A DNA stretch of 35,716 bases from an uncultured Ruminococcus sp. GTDB taxonomy: Bacteria > Bacillota > Clostridia > Oscillospirales > Ruminococcaceae. A model generated the notes under the pieces. That model saw only the letters and a list, made by a program, of their open reading frames with translations. It was not told the DNA's origin and ran no database searches. This document shows, in pieces, positions 24,861-33,226 of the stretch (its first letter is position 1; each line of letters starts with the position of its first letter). The DNA lies in the NCBI GenBank assembly GCA_944386525.1, contig CALXBL010000011.1, positions 1 to 35,716 on the forward strand, written 5' to 3'. The translations under genes and the position numbers were made by a program.

Positions 24861-25936
24861 CAGGACATCTTTATCATAAGCTCATCATAAAGTGCACGTG
24901 TTTCCTGCTCATTCTTACCGCCTATGACTAATGCATCATCGCCAATCTTTATAACTATACAAACGTCCTCTCCTGTATATGTATAGCGTGTGTAGCTGCC
25001 GAATTCCTCGTTGCTGTACGTTCCCATCGAAAGCCTTGGAGAGCCGAATCCATTGGTGCGTTCGCCAGGAGCGTCCTGCTCACGCAGTTCGATACTGTCG
25101 ATATCCTCGTATTTCACCGTAATATCAGAATAGTAACTTGCCTCAACTTCAAATGCAGTGTCTCCTACCTGCGTTCTGATATTTCCCGTAAACATCATCA
25201 CATAAAGAAACACCAGAACTGCCGCCGTTAAAACAATATTTATAACAATATGCGACTTTTTCATCACCTTGGATATGGGCATACACTCACCATTTTTAAG
25301 CTGCTTTCTGTACAGCCCATATGAATATACAATAGGCAGTATTATCATAACTATAATATCTATAAGCATTACTGTCATGGATACAGCTTTCGGCAGCAGC
25401 ATAGAGATGAGAATTAAAAATCCACCCGCCACCCACAGTACTCCAGTCAGCCTGTGAGTTTTGTTCCAGTTTTCCTCATTATAGAGCGTCCACGGAACTT
25501 TTACCCCATAGGTGGAGTTCTGCTTCAGCTTCGGCATATAATTTCCAAGCACAACGAATAACAACGCAAAAAATGCCTGAAGTGCTATCATTGCAACAGA
25601 AACGTCCTCCGTGAGAATAGTCACACAAACAACTATTGTCATAACAGGTATTATCCAGAATACAACACCCATAGCTTTTTTATTTTGCCCTTTATTCTTA
25701 GGGTCAGCAGCTGTAAAAAACAGCGCTATCCAGTGAATAACAAACAGTATTGCCGGTATTACTAAAATTGCAAAAAGCTTTGAGCTTCTGCCGTCTGCCA
25801 CACCATCAGCGCCATAGTGAGTTACCATGTTATCCGGCAGTTTGTCGTAAAATATCAGTCCCAGCAGCGTGGGCAGCAGTATTATAACCGAGGATATAAG
25901 CGCCTTCCATTTATGCTCCCTTATCAATTTAAACAT
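24860..25936 (-). CDS. SdpI family membrane protein (DUF1648) with C-terminal soluble domain
   Basis: A 358-aa membrane protein. It begins with a DUF1648 module (about residues 10-60, transmembrane helix then HYGADGVADGRSSKL). The SdpI-type core follows at about 85-210 with several helices and the motif TYGVKVPWTLYNEENWNKTH. The C-terminal 90 residues (after a helix at about 230-250) look like a small beta-rich PH-like domain. In Bacillus, SdpI gives immunity to the SdpC killing factor and recruits SdpR to the membrane. I take ATG 25936 as the start, with GGGAG 8 bp upstream; it overlaps the end of the ArsR gene by 8 bp, so the two are coupled. No toxin gene is in the window. Confidence 0.85.
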   Translation of the reverse strand: MFKLIREHKWKALISSVIILLPTLLGLIFYDKLPDNMVTHYGADGVADGRSSKLFAILVIPAILFVIHWIALFFTAADPKNKGQNKKAMGVVFWIIPVMTIVVCVTILTEDVSVAMIALQAFFALLFVVLGNYMPKLKQNSTYGVKVPWTLYNEENWNKTHRLTGVLWVAGGFLILISMLLPKAVSMTVMLIDIIVMIILPIVYSYGLYRKQLKNGECMPISKVMKKSHIVINIVLTAAVLVFLYVMMFTGNIRTQVGDTAFEVEASYYSDITVKYEDIDSIELREQDAPGERTNGFGSPRLSMGTYSNEEFGSYTRYTYTGEDVCIVIKIGDDALVIGGKNEQETRALYDELMIKMS

Positions 25937-26198
25937 TATCGTCACTCCCTTTCAGATCTTTTATCCACAGCATTACCTCCTCCAGAACGGAGGTGTTCAG
26001 CTCGTAGAAAATGTACTTACCCTCACGTGTGTCCCTTATAAGGTCTGCCTCCTTCAGCACCGACAGATGACGTGATACAGACGCTGGCGTTACAGAAAAC
26101 TTCTCCGATATTTCGCCGGCAGACATCCGCCCTTTCCTCAGCATATTGAGTATATCTCGCCTTATCGGGTCAGCAAGAGCCTTTAATGTATGCTGCAA
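25929..26198 (-). CDS. ArsR family transcriptional regulator, SdpR-like autorepressor
   Basis: An 89-aa winged-helix protein close in length and pattern to SdpR: LKALADPIRRDILNMLRKG, then GEISEKFSVTPASVSRHLSVLKEADLI and the wing REGKYIFYELN. It lacks the cysteine metal-binding motif of ArsR/SmtB sensors. It probably binds the palindrome at 26222-26248 and represses its own operon. The start is uncertain: the TTG at 26198 matches the family N-terminus, but the GGAG site is 15 bp away, and the only nearer in-frame candidate is a rare ATA codon. It is coupled to the SdpI-like gene. Confidence 0.87.
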   Translation of the reverse strand: MQHTLKALADPIRRDILNMLRKGRMSAGEISEKFSVTPASVSRHLSVLKEADLIRDTREGKYIFYELNTSVLEEVMLWIKDLKGSDDNV

Positions 26199-26221
26199 AG
26201 ATATTTTAACCAGCTCCTTTC

Positions 26222-26248
26222 ATTTAACATTTAGCCTAAATGTTAAAT
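26222..26248. promoter_or_regulatory. perfect 27-nt palindromic operator
   Basis: The half-site ATTTAACATTTAG and its exact inverted copy are separated by a single base. The palindrome starts 2 bp downstream of the -10 box and covers the predicted transcription start (near 26243), the ideal position for repression by the SdpR-like protein encoded directly downstream. Confidence 0.85.
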
Positions 26249-26250
26249 AT

Positions 26251-26279
26251 AGTATATCACATTCTCTTTCTCTTGTCAA
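26251..26279 (-). promoter_or_regulatory. promoter of the SdpR/SdpI-like operon
   Basis: TTGACA (26274-26279) and TATACT (26251-26256), spacer 17 bp, on the minus strand. It abuts the palindrome. Confidence 0.88.
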
Positions 26280-26330
26280 GACAAATAGTTAAATTGGTAA
26301 AAAATGCAATAAATTAAATTCAATTCGACA

Positions 26331-26359
26331 TTGTATTTTTATATCTTATGATGTATTAT
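26331..26359 (+). promoter_or_regulatory. promoter of the dockerin esterase gene
   Basis: TTGTAT (26331-26336) and TATTAT (26354-26359), spacer 17 bp, with TG just before the -10. A TATAAT four bases on (26358-) is an alternative. The leader of about 60 nt is A/T-rich. Confidence 0.6.
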
Positions 26360-26427
26360 TATAATATAGACAGATATAGATAAATGTCACAGGTACGTTT
26401 GTTTTTTATTTAGTGGGAGGATTTGTT

Positions 26428-29400
26428 ATGCATTATTCAAACAATGCCAAAAAAAGCAAAAAGCTTATCAAAAGGCTTCTTAGCAGTCTTACTGCAGCTG
26501 CTGTGTCACTTTCAGCTTTTACAGGACTTACAGGCATTTCCAGCACAGAGGCTCAAGCTGCCACTGCAAACTGGAAATTCGACCTTGGCGCAGGAGGTAC
26601 AGCCAGTGGCTACACTGGAGTTTCTGCCGGAAATTCCTACAGCTCATCTACGGGATATGGTTTCTCCGGAAGTGTTTCAGATGTTTCAGCAGGAGGCTCA
26701 GGTGCTCTCAGCGACGCTGTTCGCTTTACCGGCGGCGAATTTAAGGTAGATCTGCCCACAGGTCTATATCAGGTGACTGTCACAACAGGCAACAGCCCCA
26801 GAACATCTATCATGGTGGAGGGTATGCTCCAAATGATAAATCTCACCGGCAACAACGCTGTTGAGAGCATTCAGGTTCCCGTTACAGACGGTCAGCTCAA
26901 TATATCAGCCGTTGCAGGAATGGACAATGCGCAGTACACCATCTCCGCCATTGAGATAGCTCAGCTCAATACCACCGGCGAGATGAAGCCTACTATCTGG
27001 CTCTGCGGCGACTCAACTGTTGCGAACTACTATAATACCGACGATACCTCTCAGCACGGCTGGGGTCAGTATCTAAAAAACTACGTGAACACAAACGTAT
27101 TTGAAATACGCAACCAGGCTGCCAGCGGACAGTATGCCAAAGGCTTTTACGACTCCGGTCAGTTCGATGCTATTAAAACATACGGCAAATCAGGAGATTA
27201 TTATATAATCTCTATCGGAATCAACGATACAAACTATTCAAATGCCGAGGAATATTATAATGTAGTAACTGAAATGGTAACTACTGCAAAATCTAAGGGC
27301 ATGAATGTAATTCTCGTAAAGCAGCAGGGCAGACACAGCGACCTGAACCGTGAAAAAATGCTGGAGGGACGATGGTTCGGCAGTACTCTTGATACTATTG
27401 GCAAGGAACAGAACGTTCAGGTTATCGACCTTTTCAAGGCATGGCAGGACTTCGGTCTGAGCATCGGCGGATACGACGCCATGACTGATTACTACGCTGC
27501 AAACGATGACCTCCACCAGAGCGCAAAGGGCGCTGAAAAGAACGCTGAGCTTGCACAGAGCCTTATGAAAATAGGCAACACTGCAATGGATACAAGCGTT
27601 TACTACACCTTCAAAAACGCTCACAGCGGACTCGTTATGGATATCGAAAACGGCACTATGGCTGACGGTACCAATGTTCAGCAGTGGGGTTCAAATGCTC
27701 TCACTTGCCAGCAATGGGAGCTTACTCCATTTGCCGGCGGTACTACTTATTATTATATACGCTCCGTCGCAGACCCGAATTATGTGCTCAAGGCTATGAG
27801 CAACACCAACGGCGGAAACATCCAGATAGTTAAATATGCAACTAACGACAGTATGATGCTTTTTCAGTTTACTAAGCTGGGTGACGGCTCTTACTACATC
27901 TCTACAAGAGCCTCCAGAGACGCCTGCTTTGTTGAGGTGGCTGCTGCAAGTACCGCAAGCGGTGCAAACGTTCAGCAATGGGGTTTCACATACAGCAAGT
28001 GCCAGAACTGGATAGCTGAAAAGATCGCAATAACTGAATCAGAACCTATAGTTACAACAACAACAACAACTACTACTACAACTACTACAACCTCAATTAC
28101 CACAACGCCTTCCATAAAGCTGGATATGGGCGATATCGACGGCAATAATACAGTAAATGTATTCGATCTTATCCTGATGAAAAAAATGATAGGAAATAAC
28201 AGCACCAATTTTGAACCCCACCACATAAGAGCTGCCAATGTAAACGGCGACTCTATTGTAGATAAAAACGATATAACCCTTATGCAGAATCGCATACATG
28301 GCAAAAAGGTGGAATTTAAAGAGCCTACAGAAGAATACAATAACCGATATTATGCCGTTGACCAGGTATGGGAACAGGGCGTTGTAGAAACCATAAACCA
28401 AGGCTTCACCAATGAAAAGGGATATATTAACCTTGAAAATAACAATACAAGCAACATCACCTTTACTGTAAATGCTGATGTTACCGGAAATTATATGACT
28501 CACATACGGTTTGCCAACGGTACTGATGTTGACAGAAAAATGATGATCTATGTAAACGGCAATACCACCGACTACTGGATGCAGCCATTTACCGGTACAG
28601 GCTCATGGTCAACATGGACTGAGTTTGGTATTGTACTTCCTTTGACTCAGGGAGTTAACACCATCAAGTTTGTATCTGCAGTTGCAGATGCAGGCGGACC
28701 TAATCTGGACTACATCGATATTACTCTTACTGATGAACCATTTGCAGAAACATATAAACCCGAAATCACTGATGATAACAATGATGAAAACAAGCCTACC
28801 GTCTTTATTCTGGGCGACTCCACCGTACAGACCTACCGTGCAAGCTACGCACCACAGCAAGGCTGGGGCTGCTATCTGAGCGACTATCTCACAGACGATG
28901 TAAATGTTGATAACCGCTCCATGGCCGGAAGAAGCTCCAAAAAGGCTTATGACGAGGGCAGATGGCAAAGCCTTGCTGACAGCTTAAAGGCTGGTGACTA
29001 TGTTCTCATTCAGTTTGCAATCAACGACTCAGGTAAATCCAATGCGGACAGATATGCTCCCGTATGCGGAAATGTTGACACTCCCACAGAAGGCTCATAT
29101 GAATGGTATATGACTCAGTTTATAAACGATGCTCAGTCTAAGGGCGCTACACCTATCCTGGTTACAACTGTTATCGGCATGAAGGCATACAACAGTTCCA
29201 CAGGCAAGTTTGAAAACAGCTACACTGATTACTGCAATGCTTGTAAATCACTCTCTGCTAAGTATAATATTCCATGTATCGACCTTAACACGATTATGAT
29301 GAACCACTACAATTCCGTGGGATATGACACTGCTATGTCATACCACCTTATGGGTGCTGTAGAAGGTTCTACTGACGGCACTCACTTCTGCGAAACTGGC

Positions 29401-29478
29401 GCAAATATTGTTGCAGGTCTTGTGGCTGGTGATATTAAAAATCAGAAGATCAATGGTCTATCTGACTATGTAAAGTAA
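26428..29478 (+). CDS. secreted double SGNH esterase with ricin-B, dockerin and carbohydrate-binding modules
   Basis: A 1016-aa exported protein. A signal peptide spans about 1-45 (cut near TEAQA). An N-terminal beta-rich module lies at 47-180. SGNH hydrolase 1 (about 188-385) has GDSTV near 194, GIND near 265 and DLH near 361. A ricin-B lectin-like module (392-535) has repeated GTNVQQWG/GANVQQWG. A Thr linker (542-558) leads to a type I dockerin (564-631) with calcium repeats DIDGNNTVNVFD and NVNGDSIVDKND, then a CBM35/6-like module (640-770). SGNH hydrolase 2 (790-1010) has GDSTV near 796, AIND and DGTH near 983. Both triads look intact, of the rhamnogalacturonan acetylesterase type. The dockerin implies docking on a scaffoldin cohesin. 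ATG chosen for GGAGG 7 bp upstream; a GTG at 26413 precedes that site. Confidence 0.9.
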   Translation: MHYSNNAKKSKKLIKRLLSSLTAAAVSLSAFTGLTGISSTEAQAATANWKFDLGAGGTASGYTGVSAGNSYSSSTGYGFSGSVSDVSAGGSGALSDAVRFTGGEFKVDLPTGLYQVTVTTGNSPRTSIMVEGMLQMINLTGNNAVESIQVPVTDGQLNISAVAGMDNAQYTISAIEIAQLNTTGEMKPTIWLCGDSTVANYYNTDDTSQHGWGQYLKNYVNTNVFEIRNQAASGQYAKGFYDSGQFDAIKTYGKSGDYYIISIGINDTNYSNAEEYYNVVTEMVTTAKSKGMNVILVKQQGRHSDLNREKMLEGRWFGSTLDTIGKEQNVQVIDLFKAWQDFGLSIGGYDAMTDYYAANDDLHQSAKGAEKNAELAQSLMKIGNTAMDTSVYYTFKNAHSGLVMDIENGTMADGTNVQQWGSNALTCQQWELTPFAGGTTYYYIRSVADPNYVLKAMSNTNGGNIQIVKYATNDSMMLFQFTKLGDGSYYISTRASRDACFVEVAAASTASGANVQQWGFTYSKCQNWIAEKIAITESEPIVTTTTTTTTTTTTTSITTTPSIKLDMGDIDGNNTVNVFDLILMKKMIGNNSTNFEPHHIRAANVNGDSIVDKNDITLMQNRIHGKKVEFKEPTEEYNNRYYAVDQVWEQGVVETINQGFTNEKGYINLENNNTSNITFTVNADVTGNYMTHIRFANGTDVDRKMMIYVNGNTTDYWMQPFTGTGSWSTWTEFGIVLPLTQGVNTIKFVSAVADAGGPNLDYIDITLTDEPFAETYKPEITDDNNDENKPTVFILGDSTVQTYRASYAPQQGWGCYLSDYLTDDVNVDNRSMAGRSSKKAYDEGRWQSLADSLKAGDYVLIQFAINDSGKSNADRYAPVCGNVDTPTEGSYEWYMTQFINDAQSKGATPILVTTVIGMKAYNSSTGKFENSYTDYCNACKSLSAKYNIPCIDLNTIMMNHYNSVGYDTAMSYHLMGAVEGSTDGTHFCETGANIVAGLVAGDIKNQKINGLSDYVK
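28052..28113 (+). repeat. ACA/ACT triplet repeat encoding a Thr linker
   Basis: A low-complexity run of ACA, ACT and ACC codons encodes about 13 consecutive threonines and then a Ser/Thr-rich tail. Such linkers join modules in extracellular glycan-active enzymes and are often O-glycosylated. The run is prone to length change by slippage. Confidence 0.85.
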
Positions 29479-29484
29479 TATTCA

Positions 29485-29519
29485 AAGCTCCGGTTGGTTT
29501 GAACCGGAGCTTATTTTTT
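29485..29519 (+). terminator. terminator of the dockerin esterase gene
   Basis: An 11-bp stem (AAGCTCCGGTT 29485-29495 with AACCGGAGCTT 29502-29512), then ATTTTTT. Confidence 0.9.
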
Positions 29520-29571
29520 GTGCAGCGCACTCTCAAGCGTACGATAGTTGCAAAAATGCGGCTGATTATTA

Positions 29572-29600
29572 TAGACATCAGTTTGTTTTCGGACTATAAT
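29572..29600 (+). promoter_or_regulatory. promoter of the MATE transporter gene
   Basis: TAGACA (29572-29577) and TATAAT (29595-29600), spacer 17 bp. Start predicted near 29607. Confidence 0.7.
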
Positions 29601-29633
29601 CATATCAGCAATTATAAAGGAGGAACTGATGAC

Positions 29634-31001
29634 ATGATGAATAATGAGAAAAAAGAATTCTATGTAAAGCTGAAAGCTCTTGTGCTGCCAATGGCTTTTC
29701 AGCAGCTTATGACTGCACTTGTCGGCGTATCGGACGCTGTTATGCTGGGATTTTTAAGTCAGGATGCGCTGTCTGCTGTATCACTTGCCGGACAGGTACA
29801 ATTTATCTACACTCTTTTCCTGTTTGCAGCTATTGCAGGAGTTTCCATCTTTGCAGCCCAGTACTGGGGTGTTGGCGACAGGGACTCAGTTGAAAAGATA
29901 CTGGGTATCGGTCTTAAAATATCAGTGCTTATTTCCCTTCCATTCACTCTGGGCGCTATATTATGTCCGGAAACACTTATGAAAATATTTGCCTCAGACC
30001 GCATACTTATTGAATACGGTGCAGAATATCTCCGCATTGTGGGAATAACATATCTTATGCTCAGTATTTCCCAGATATGCCTTTGTATTATGAAAAACTG
30101 CGGTATGGCATCAAAATGTGCGTATATAAGTCTTGTATCAGTAGTTGTTAATATAGTGCTAAATGCAGTGTTTATCTTCGTATTTGATATGGGCATTGCC
30201 GGTGCTGCTATTGCAACAGTTATATCAAAGATAGCTGAACTTGTTTGGGCTATGGGAATTATGCTCAGATCAAGCAGTGTAAAAATTCGCATAAGTCACA
30301 TACTGCGCAGTGACAAAAAACTCAGAGCAGACTTTTGGAAGTATACTCTCCCAATACTGGGCAACGAGATAGTATGGGGATTCGGATTTGCTATGTATTC
30401 CGTTATAATGGGTCACCTTGGAAGCGATGCTGCTGCTGCAAACTCCATCGCTAACATTATAAAGAATCTTGCAATCTGCTTCTGCACAGGTGTTGCCAAT
30501 GCAAGCGGTGTCATGGTGGGCAGTCTGCTTGGACAGGGTCAGCTTGAAAAAGCTAAGGTATACGGCGCAAGACTCGTTAAAATTGCAGTCATTGGGGGTG
30601 CTGTTTCAGGTGCACTTATCCTCTGTATAATACCGTTCGTATCCATGTTTGGCACTCTCACTGAGACAGCTCAGGAATATCTGCGCACAATGCTCATTGT
30701 TTGCTCCTACTATGTTATAGGCAAATCAATAAACATGACTGTTATATCCGGTATTTTTCCATCAGGAGGCGACTCTAGATTCGGATTTATATGTGACGCT
30801 GTAACAATGTGGGTTGTAGTCGTCCCAATTGGTCTTATAAGTGCATTTATACTTGACCTTCCAGTCGCAATGGTGTATATTATAATTAACATTGACGAGA
30901 TAATAAAACTCCCGGCAGTATACAGGAATTATAAAAAGTACCGCTGGGTAAATAATCTCACTAAAACTGAATCAAGCAAAAAAACAACCTGTTTTGCTTG
31001 A
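29634..31001 (+). CDS. MATE family efflux transporter
   Basis: A 455-aa multidrug and toxin extrusion transporter with about 12 membrane helices in two halves (LVLPMAFQQLMTALVGVSDAVMLG at the start of the first; FWKYTLPILGNEIVWGFGFAMYSVIMGHLG begins the second, both typical). It would export organic cations or metabolites by Na+ or H+ antiport; the substrate is unknown. The ATG at 29634 has AAGGAGG 10 bp upstream; another ATG follows immediately, and the frame extending left to 29499 lies before the promoter. An AraC regulator follows after 21 bp, so it is probably a regulated exporter unit. Confidence 0.92.
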   Translation: MMNNEKKEFYVKLKALVLPMAFQQLMTALVGVSDAVMLGFLSQDALSAVSLAGQVQFIYTLFLFAAIAGVSIFAAQYWGVGDRDSVEKILGIGLKISVLISLPFTLGAILCPETLMKIFASDRILIEYGAEYLRIVGITYLMLSISQICLCIMKNCGMASKCAYISLVSVVVNIVLNAVFIFVFDMGIAGAAIATVISKIAELVWAMGIMLRSSSVKIRISHILRSDKKLRADFWKYTLPILGNEIVWGFGFAMYSVIMGHLGSDAAAANSIANIIKNLAICFCTGVANASGVMVGSLLGQGQLEKAKVYGARLVKIAVIGGAVSGALILCIIPFVSMFGTLTETAQEYLRTMLIVCSYYVIGKSINMTVISGIFPSGGDSRFGFICDAVTMWVVVVPIGLISAFILDLPVAMVYIIINIDEIIKLPAVYRNYKKYRWVNNLTKTESSKKTTCFA

Positions 31002-31002
31002 T
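30971..31002 (+). other. hairpin over the MATE stop codon
   Basis: ATCAAGCAAAA (30971-30981) pairs perfectly with TTTTGCTTGAT (30992-31002). The arm contains the MATE stop codon and lies 20 bp before the AraC start. No T-run follows, so it may cause partial attenuation or protect the upstream message. Confidence 0.55.
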
Positions 31003-31022
31003 ATGCAAAGGCAAGTGATAAT

Positions 31023-31895
31023 ATGCACCTTATCGAACTGCTGGACAACAAATCCGAAGTCCTGAATTACAATGTGGAAAATATGCCCATAAAACTTGTG
31101 GAGGCATACAGCAAAAATATTCTTGTGCGGTCTATGGTAAACCACTGGCACAACGACTTTGAATTCACCTATATGTTAGCCGGAGAAATGAACTACTCAG
31201 TAAACGGAGTTCCCGTGAAACTCGCTGAAGGACAGATGATCTTTGTAAATTCCGGAAGAATGCACTACAATTACTGGGACAATGGACAGAACGGTGACTA
31301 CACCTGCACAATCTTCCACCCGTCCATGATGGACAGCAAATCTTCTGTAAAATATCTAGACAGATTGATCTGCGAAAATAGTCCGCCCTATATAGTGCTC
31401 CATCCGGAGATTGTGCGTGAAAAGAAAATAATCGACCTCGTGCTAAGACTCCATGAGGCAGGCACCAGACAGCCTGATGGATATGAGCTGGCAATAATGT
31501 CCTGCATCTACGAAATCGTACACGCACTTTTCATATACATACAGAACTCCGGCGATTCCATACGCCAAAACAGCAAAAAACTCGATGCTATGCACCGTAT
31601 GGTCGGATACGTCCAGCACAACTACGGCGAAAAGATATCTCTTGCGGACATTGCCGGAGCTGGGTTTGTCTCAAGAACTGTATGCTGTGAGATATTCAGG
31701 GAATTTGCCGGTCAGACTCCTGTGGAATACCTTACTGAATACAGGGTGTCGAAAAGTGCAGAACTTCTCCGTGACAGCGATATGAGCATCACAGAGATCG
31801 CCTCTGCCTGCGGATTCGGCGGCTCAAGCTATTTTACTAAGACATTCCGTAAAATAATGGGCTGCACTCCTACCGAATTCAGACAGAGCATATAG
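31023..31895 (+). CDS. AraC family transcriptional regulator
   Basis: A 290-aa regulator with an N-terminal cupin-like ligand-binding domain (about 25-150; HWHNDFEFTYMLAGEMNYSVNG and EGQMIFVNSGRMH) and a C-terminal double helix-turn-helix (about 185-290; ISLADIAGAGFVS, ITEIASACGFGGSSYFTKTFRKIMGCTPTEFR). Such proteins usually respond to a sugar or related small molecule and activate neighbouring genes. The ribosome site is weak (AAGG 31008), and the gene probably depends on read-through from the MATE gene past the hairpin at 30971-31002. Confidence 0.93.
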   Translation: MHLIELLDNKSEVLNYNVENMPIKLVEAYSKNILVRSMVNHWHNDFEFTYMLAGEMNYSVNGVPVKLAEGQMIFVNSGRMHYNYWDNGQNGDYTCTIFHPSMMDSKSSVKYLDRLICENSPPYIVLHPEIVREKKIIDLVLRLHEAGTRQPDGYELAIMSCIYEIVHALFIYIQNSGDSIRQNSKKLDAMHRMVGYVQHNYGEKISLADIAGAGFVSRTVCCEIFREFAGQTPVEYLTEYRVSKSAELLRDSDMSITEIASACGFGGSSYFTKTFRKIMGCTPTEFRQSI

Positions 31896-31900
31896 AAAAC

Positions 31901-31950
31901 AAAATGCGATATCCTCTCTCCGTATAAGAGACAGGATATCGCATTTTTTT
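31901..31950. terminator. bidirectional terminator between the AraC and AI-2E genes
   Basis: A 15-bp perfect stem (31901-31915 with 31933-31947; arm AAAATGCGATATCCT) with T-run on plus and a T-containing minus side. Confidence 0.9.
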
Positions 31951-31955
31951 ATGGA

Positions 31956-33083
31956 TTATATCGCTAATCTTTTTCTATCAGGCTTTCCTCTGTTTACATC
32001 GTCACGTACAATACGGTATATCGCCGCTGCTATAGGAACTCCCAGAAGCATTCCAAGGATACCGAAAATTCCTCCGCCTATAGTTATCGCTGCAAGCACC
32101 CACATTCCCGGCAAGCCAATTGATGTTCCCACGACCTTTGGATATATAAGGTTGCCCTCCAGCTGCTGAAGCACCACCAGAAAAATAAGGAAAAGCAGTG
32201 CCTGGAATGGCGATTCCGTGAATATCATAAATGCTCCTATTGCTGCACCTATATATGCGCCTGCTATAGGAATAAGTGCTGTAAATGCAATAAGCGCTCC
32301 TATCATAAGTGCGTATGGGAATCTGAATATAGTCATACCTATCGTACAAAGCACACCTAAAATCAAAGCTTCTGTACACTGCCCTACAATATAGCGGTGA
32401 AAGCAATCATCAAGCACTGTCAGGACATAAACTATACTATGGTTCACTTTTTCACTCGTATAACGCTTCAATAGCCGTTTGCACAAACTTTGCAGCTTAT
32501 CCTTTGACAGGAGAATATATATTGCAAAGATAATGCTTACAAATGCTGTTACAAAACCTGAAAATACTCCGGCTACTACAGAGATAACACTTCCAACTAT
32601 ATTGCCTATGCCAGATGTTAGTGTTTCAATTATATTACTCATCTGAGCCTTCAAGTCAATAGCTGAAAGAGCGTCAATAATATTCTCCGGCATTATATAC
32701 AGATCTTCTGCAAAAGCAAGCAGCTTTTTAAACATACCAGGAAGCTCTGCAGCTATAAGCGCAACACAATCTCCCAGCTGAGGCAGAATAAGTCCTATTA
32801 CCAAAGCCACTATTGCAAGTATGGTTAAAATAGCTCCAATCATACATACCGGTCTGCGGCTTACAGCAAAAAACTTTCCCTTCTTCTTTTGAAAATAATG
32901 TTTCTCATAAAAGCTCATTGGTATATTTACAACATACGCAATAGCTCCACCCAAAATAAGCGGAAATGCTGCTCCTATCACAGCAGAAATACATCCGGCT
33001 ACCGTATCCCAGTACCTGATGGCAATATATATAAGAAATACACTTACACCTATTTTAAAACAGGTTTTCCAATCTAATTTCAT
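31956..33083 (-). CDS. AI-2E family transporter
   Basis: A 375-aa membrane protein of the AI-2E (UPF0118, TqsA/YdiK/PerM) family, with about eight membrane segments. Two lie at the N-terminus, then a soluble stretch, and the C-terminal block has FPYALMIGALIAFTALIPIAGAYIG-type sequence and GNLIYPKVVGTSIGLPGMWV, both typical. Members include putative autoinducer exporters and Na+(Li+)/H+ antiporters, so the substrate is open. The ATG has GAAAGGA about 7 bp upstream. It has its own promoter and lies in the same orientation as, but separate from, the ThrE-type gene. Confidence 0.92.
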   Translation of the reverse strand: MKLDWKTCFKIGVSVFLIYIAIRYWDTVAGCISAVIGAAFPLILGGAIAYVVNIPMSFYEKHYFQKKKGKFFAVSRRPVCMIGAILTILAIVALVIGLILPQLGDCVALIAAELPGMFKKLLAFAEDLYIMPENIIDALSAIDLKAQMSNIIETLTSGIGNIVGSVISVVAGVFSGFVTAFVSIIFAIYILLSKDKLQSLCKRLLKRYTSEKVNHSIVYVLTVLDDCFHRYIVGQCTEALILGVLCTIGMTIFRFPYALMIGALIAFTALIPIAGAYIGAAIGAFMIFTESPFQALLFLIFLVVLQQLEGNLIYPKVVGTSIGLPGMWVLAAITIGGGIFGILGMLLGVPIAAAIYRIVRDDVNRGKPDRKRLAI

Positions 33084-33149
33084 ATTTTTCCTTTCATATA
33101 TAGATGATATTGAAGTGAACCGTTTAAATGCCGTTATAGCGTTAAAGTA

Positions 33150-33178
33150 ATTATACCACGATGAGCTAAGGTTGTCAA
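33150..33178 (-). promoter_or_regulatory. promoter of the AI-2E transporter gene
   Basis: TTGACA (33173-33178) and TATAAT (33150-33155), spacer 17 bp, on the minus strand. The leader is about 60 nt. Confidence 0.88.
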
Positions 33179-33179
33179 T

Positions 33180-33212
33180 AAAATTAAAATGGGACTATAA
33201 AAGTCCCATATA
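33180..33212 (-). terminator. terminator of the ThrE-type gene
   Basis: An 8-bp stem (ATGGGACT 33189-33196 with AGTCCCAT 33202-33209) followed on the minus strand by TTTTAATTTTATT. It overlaps the -35 region of the next promoter. Confidence 0.78.
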
Positions 33213-33226
33213 ATTTATATATCCTA

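Noticed and set aside
28052..28113. Repeat array or CRISPR-like structure
   Set aside because: The triplets are in frame and encode a Thr linker inside an open reading frame; there are no spacers.
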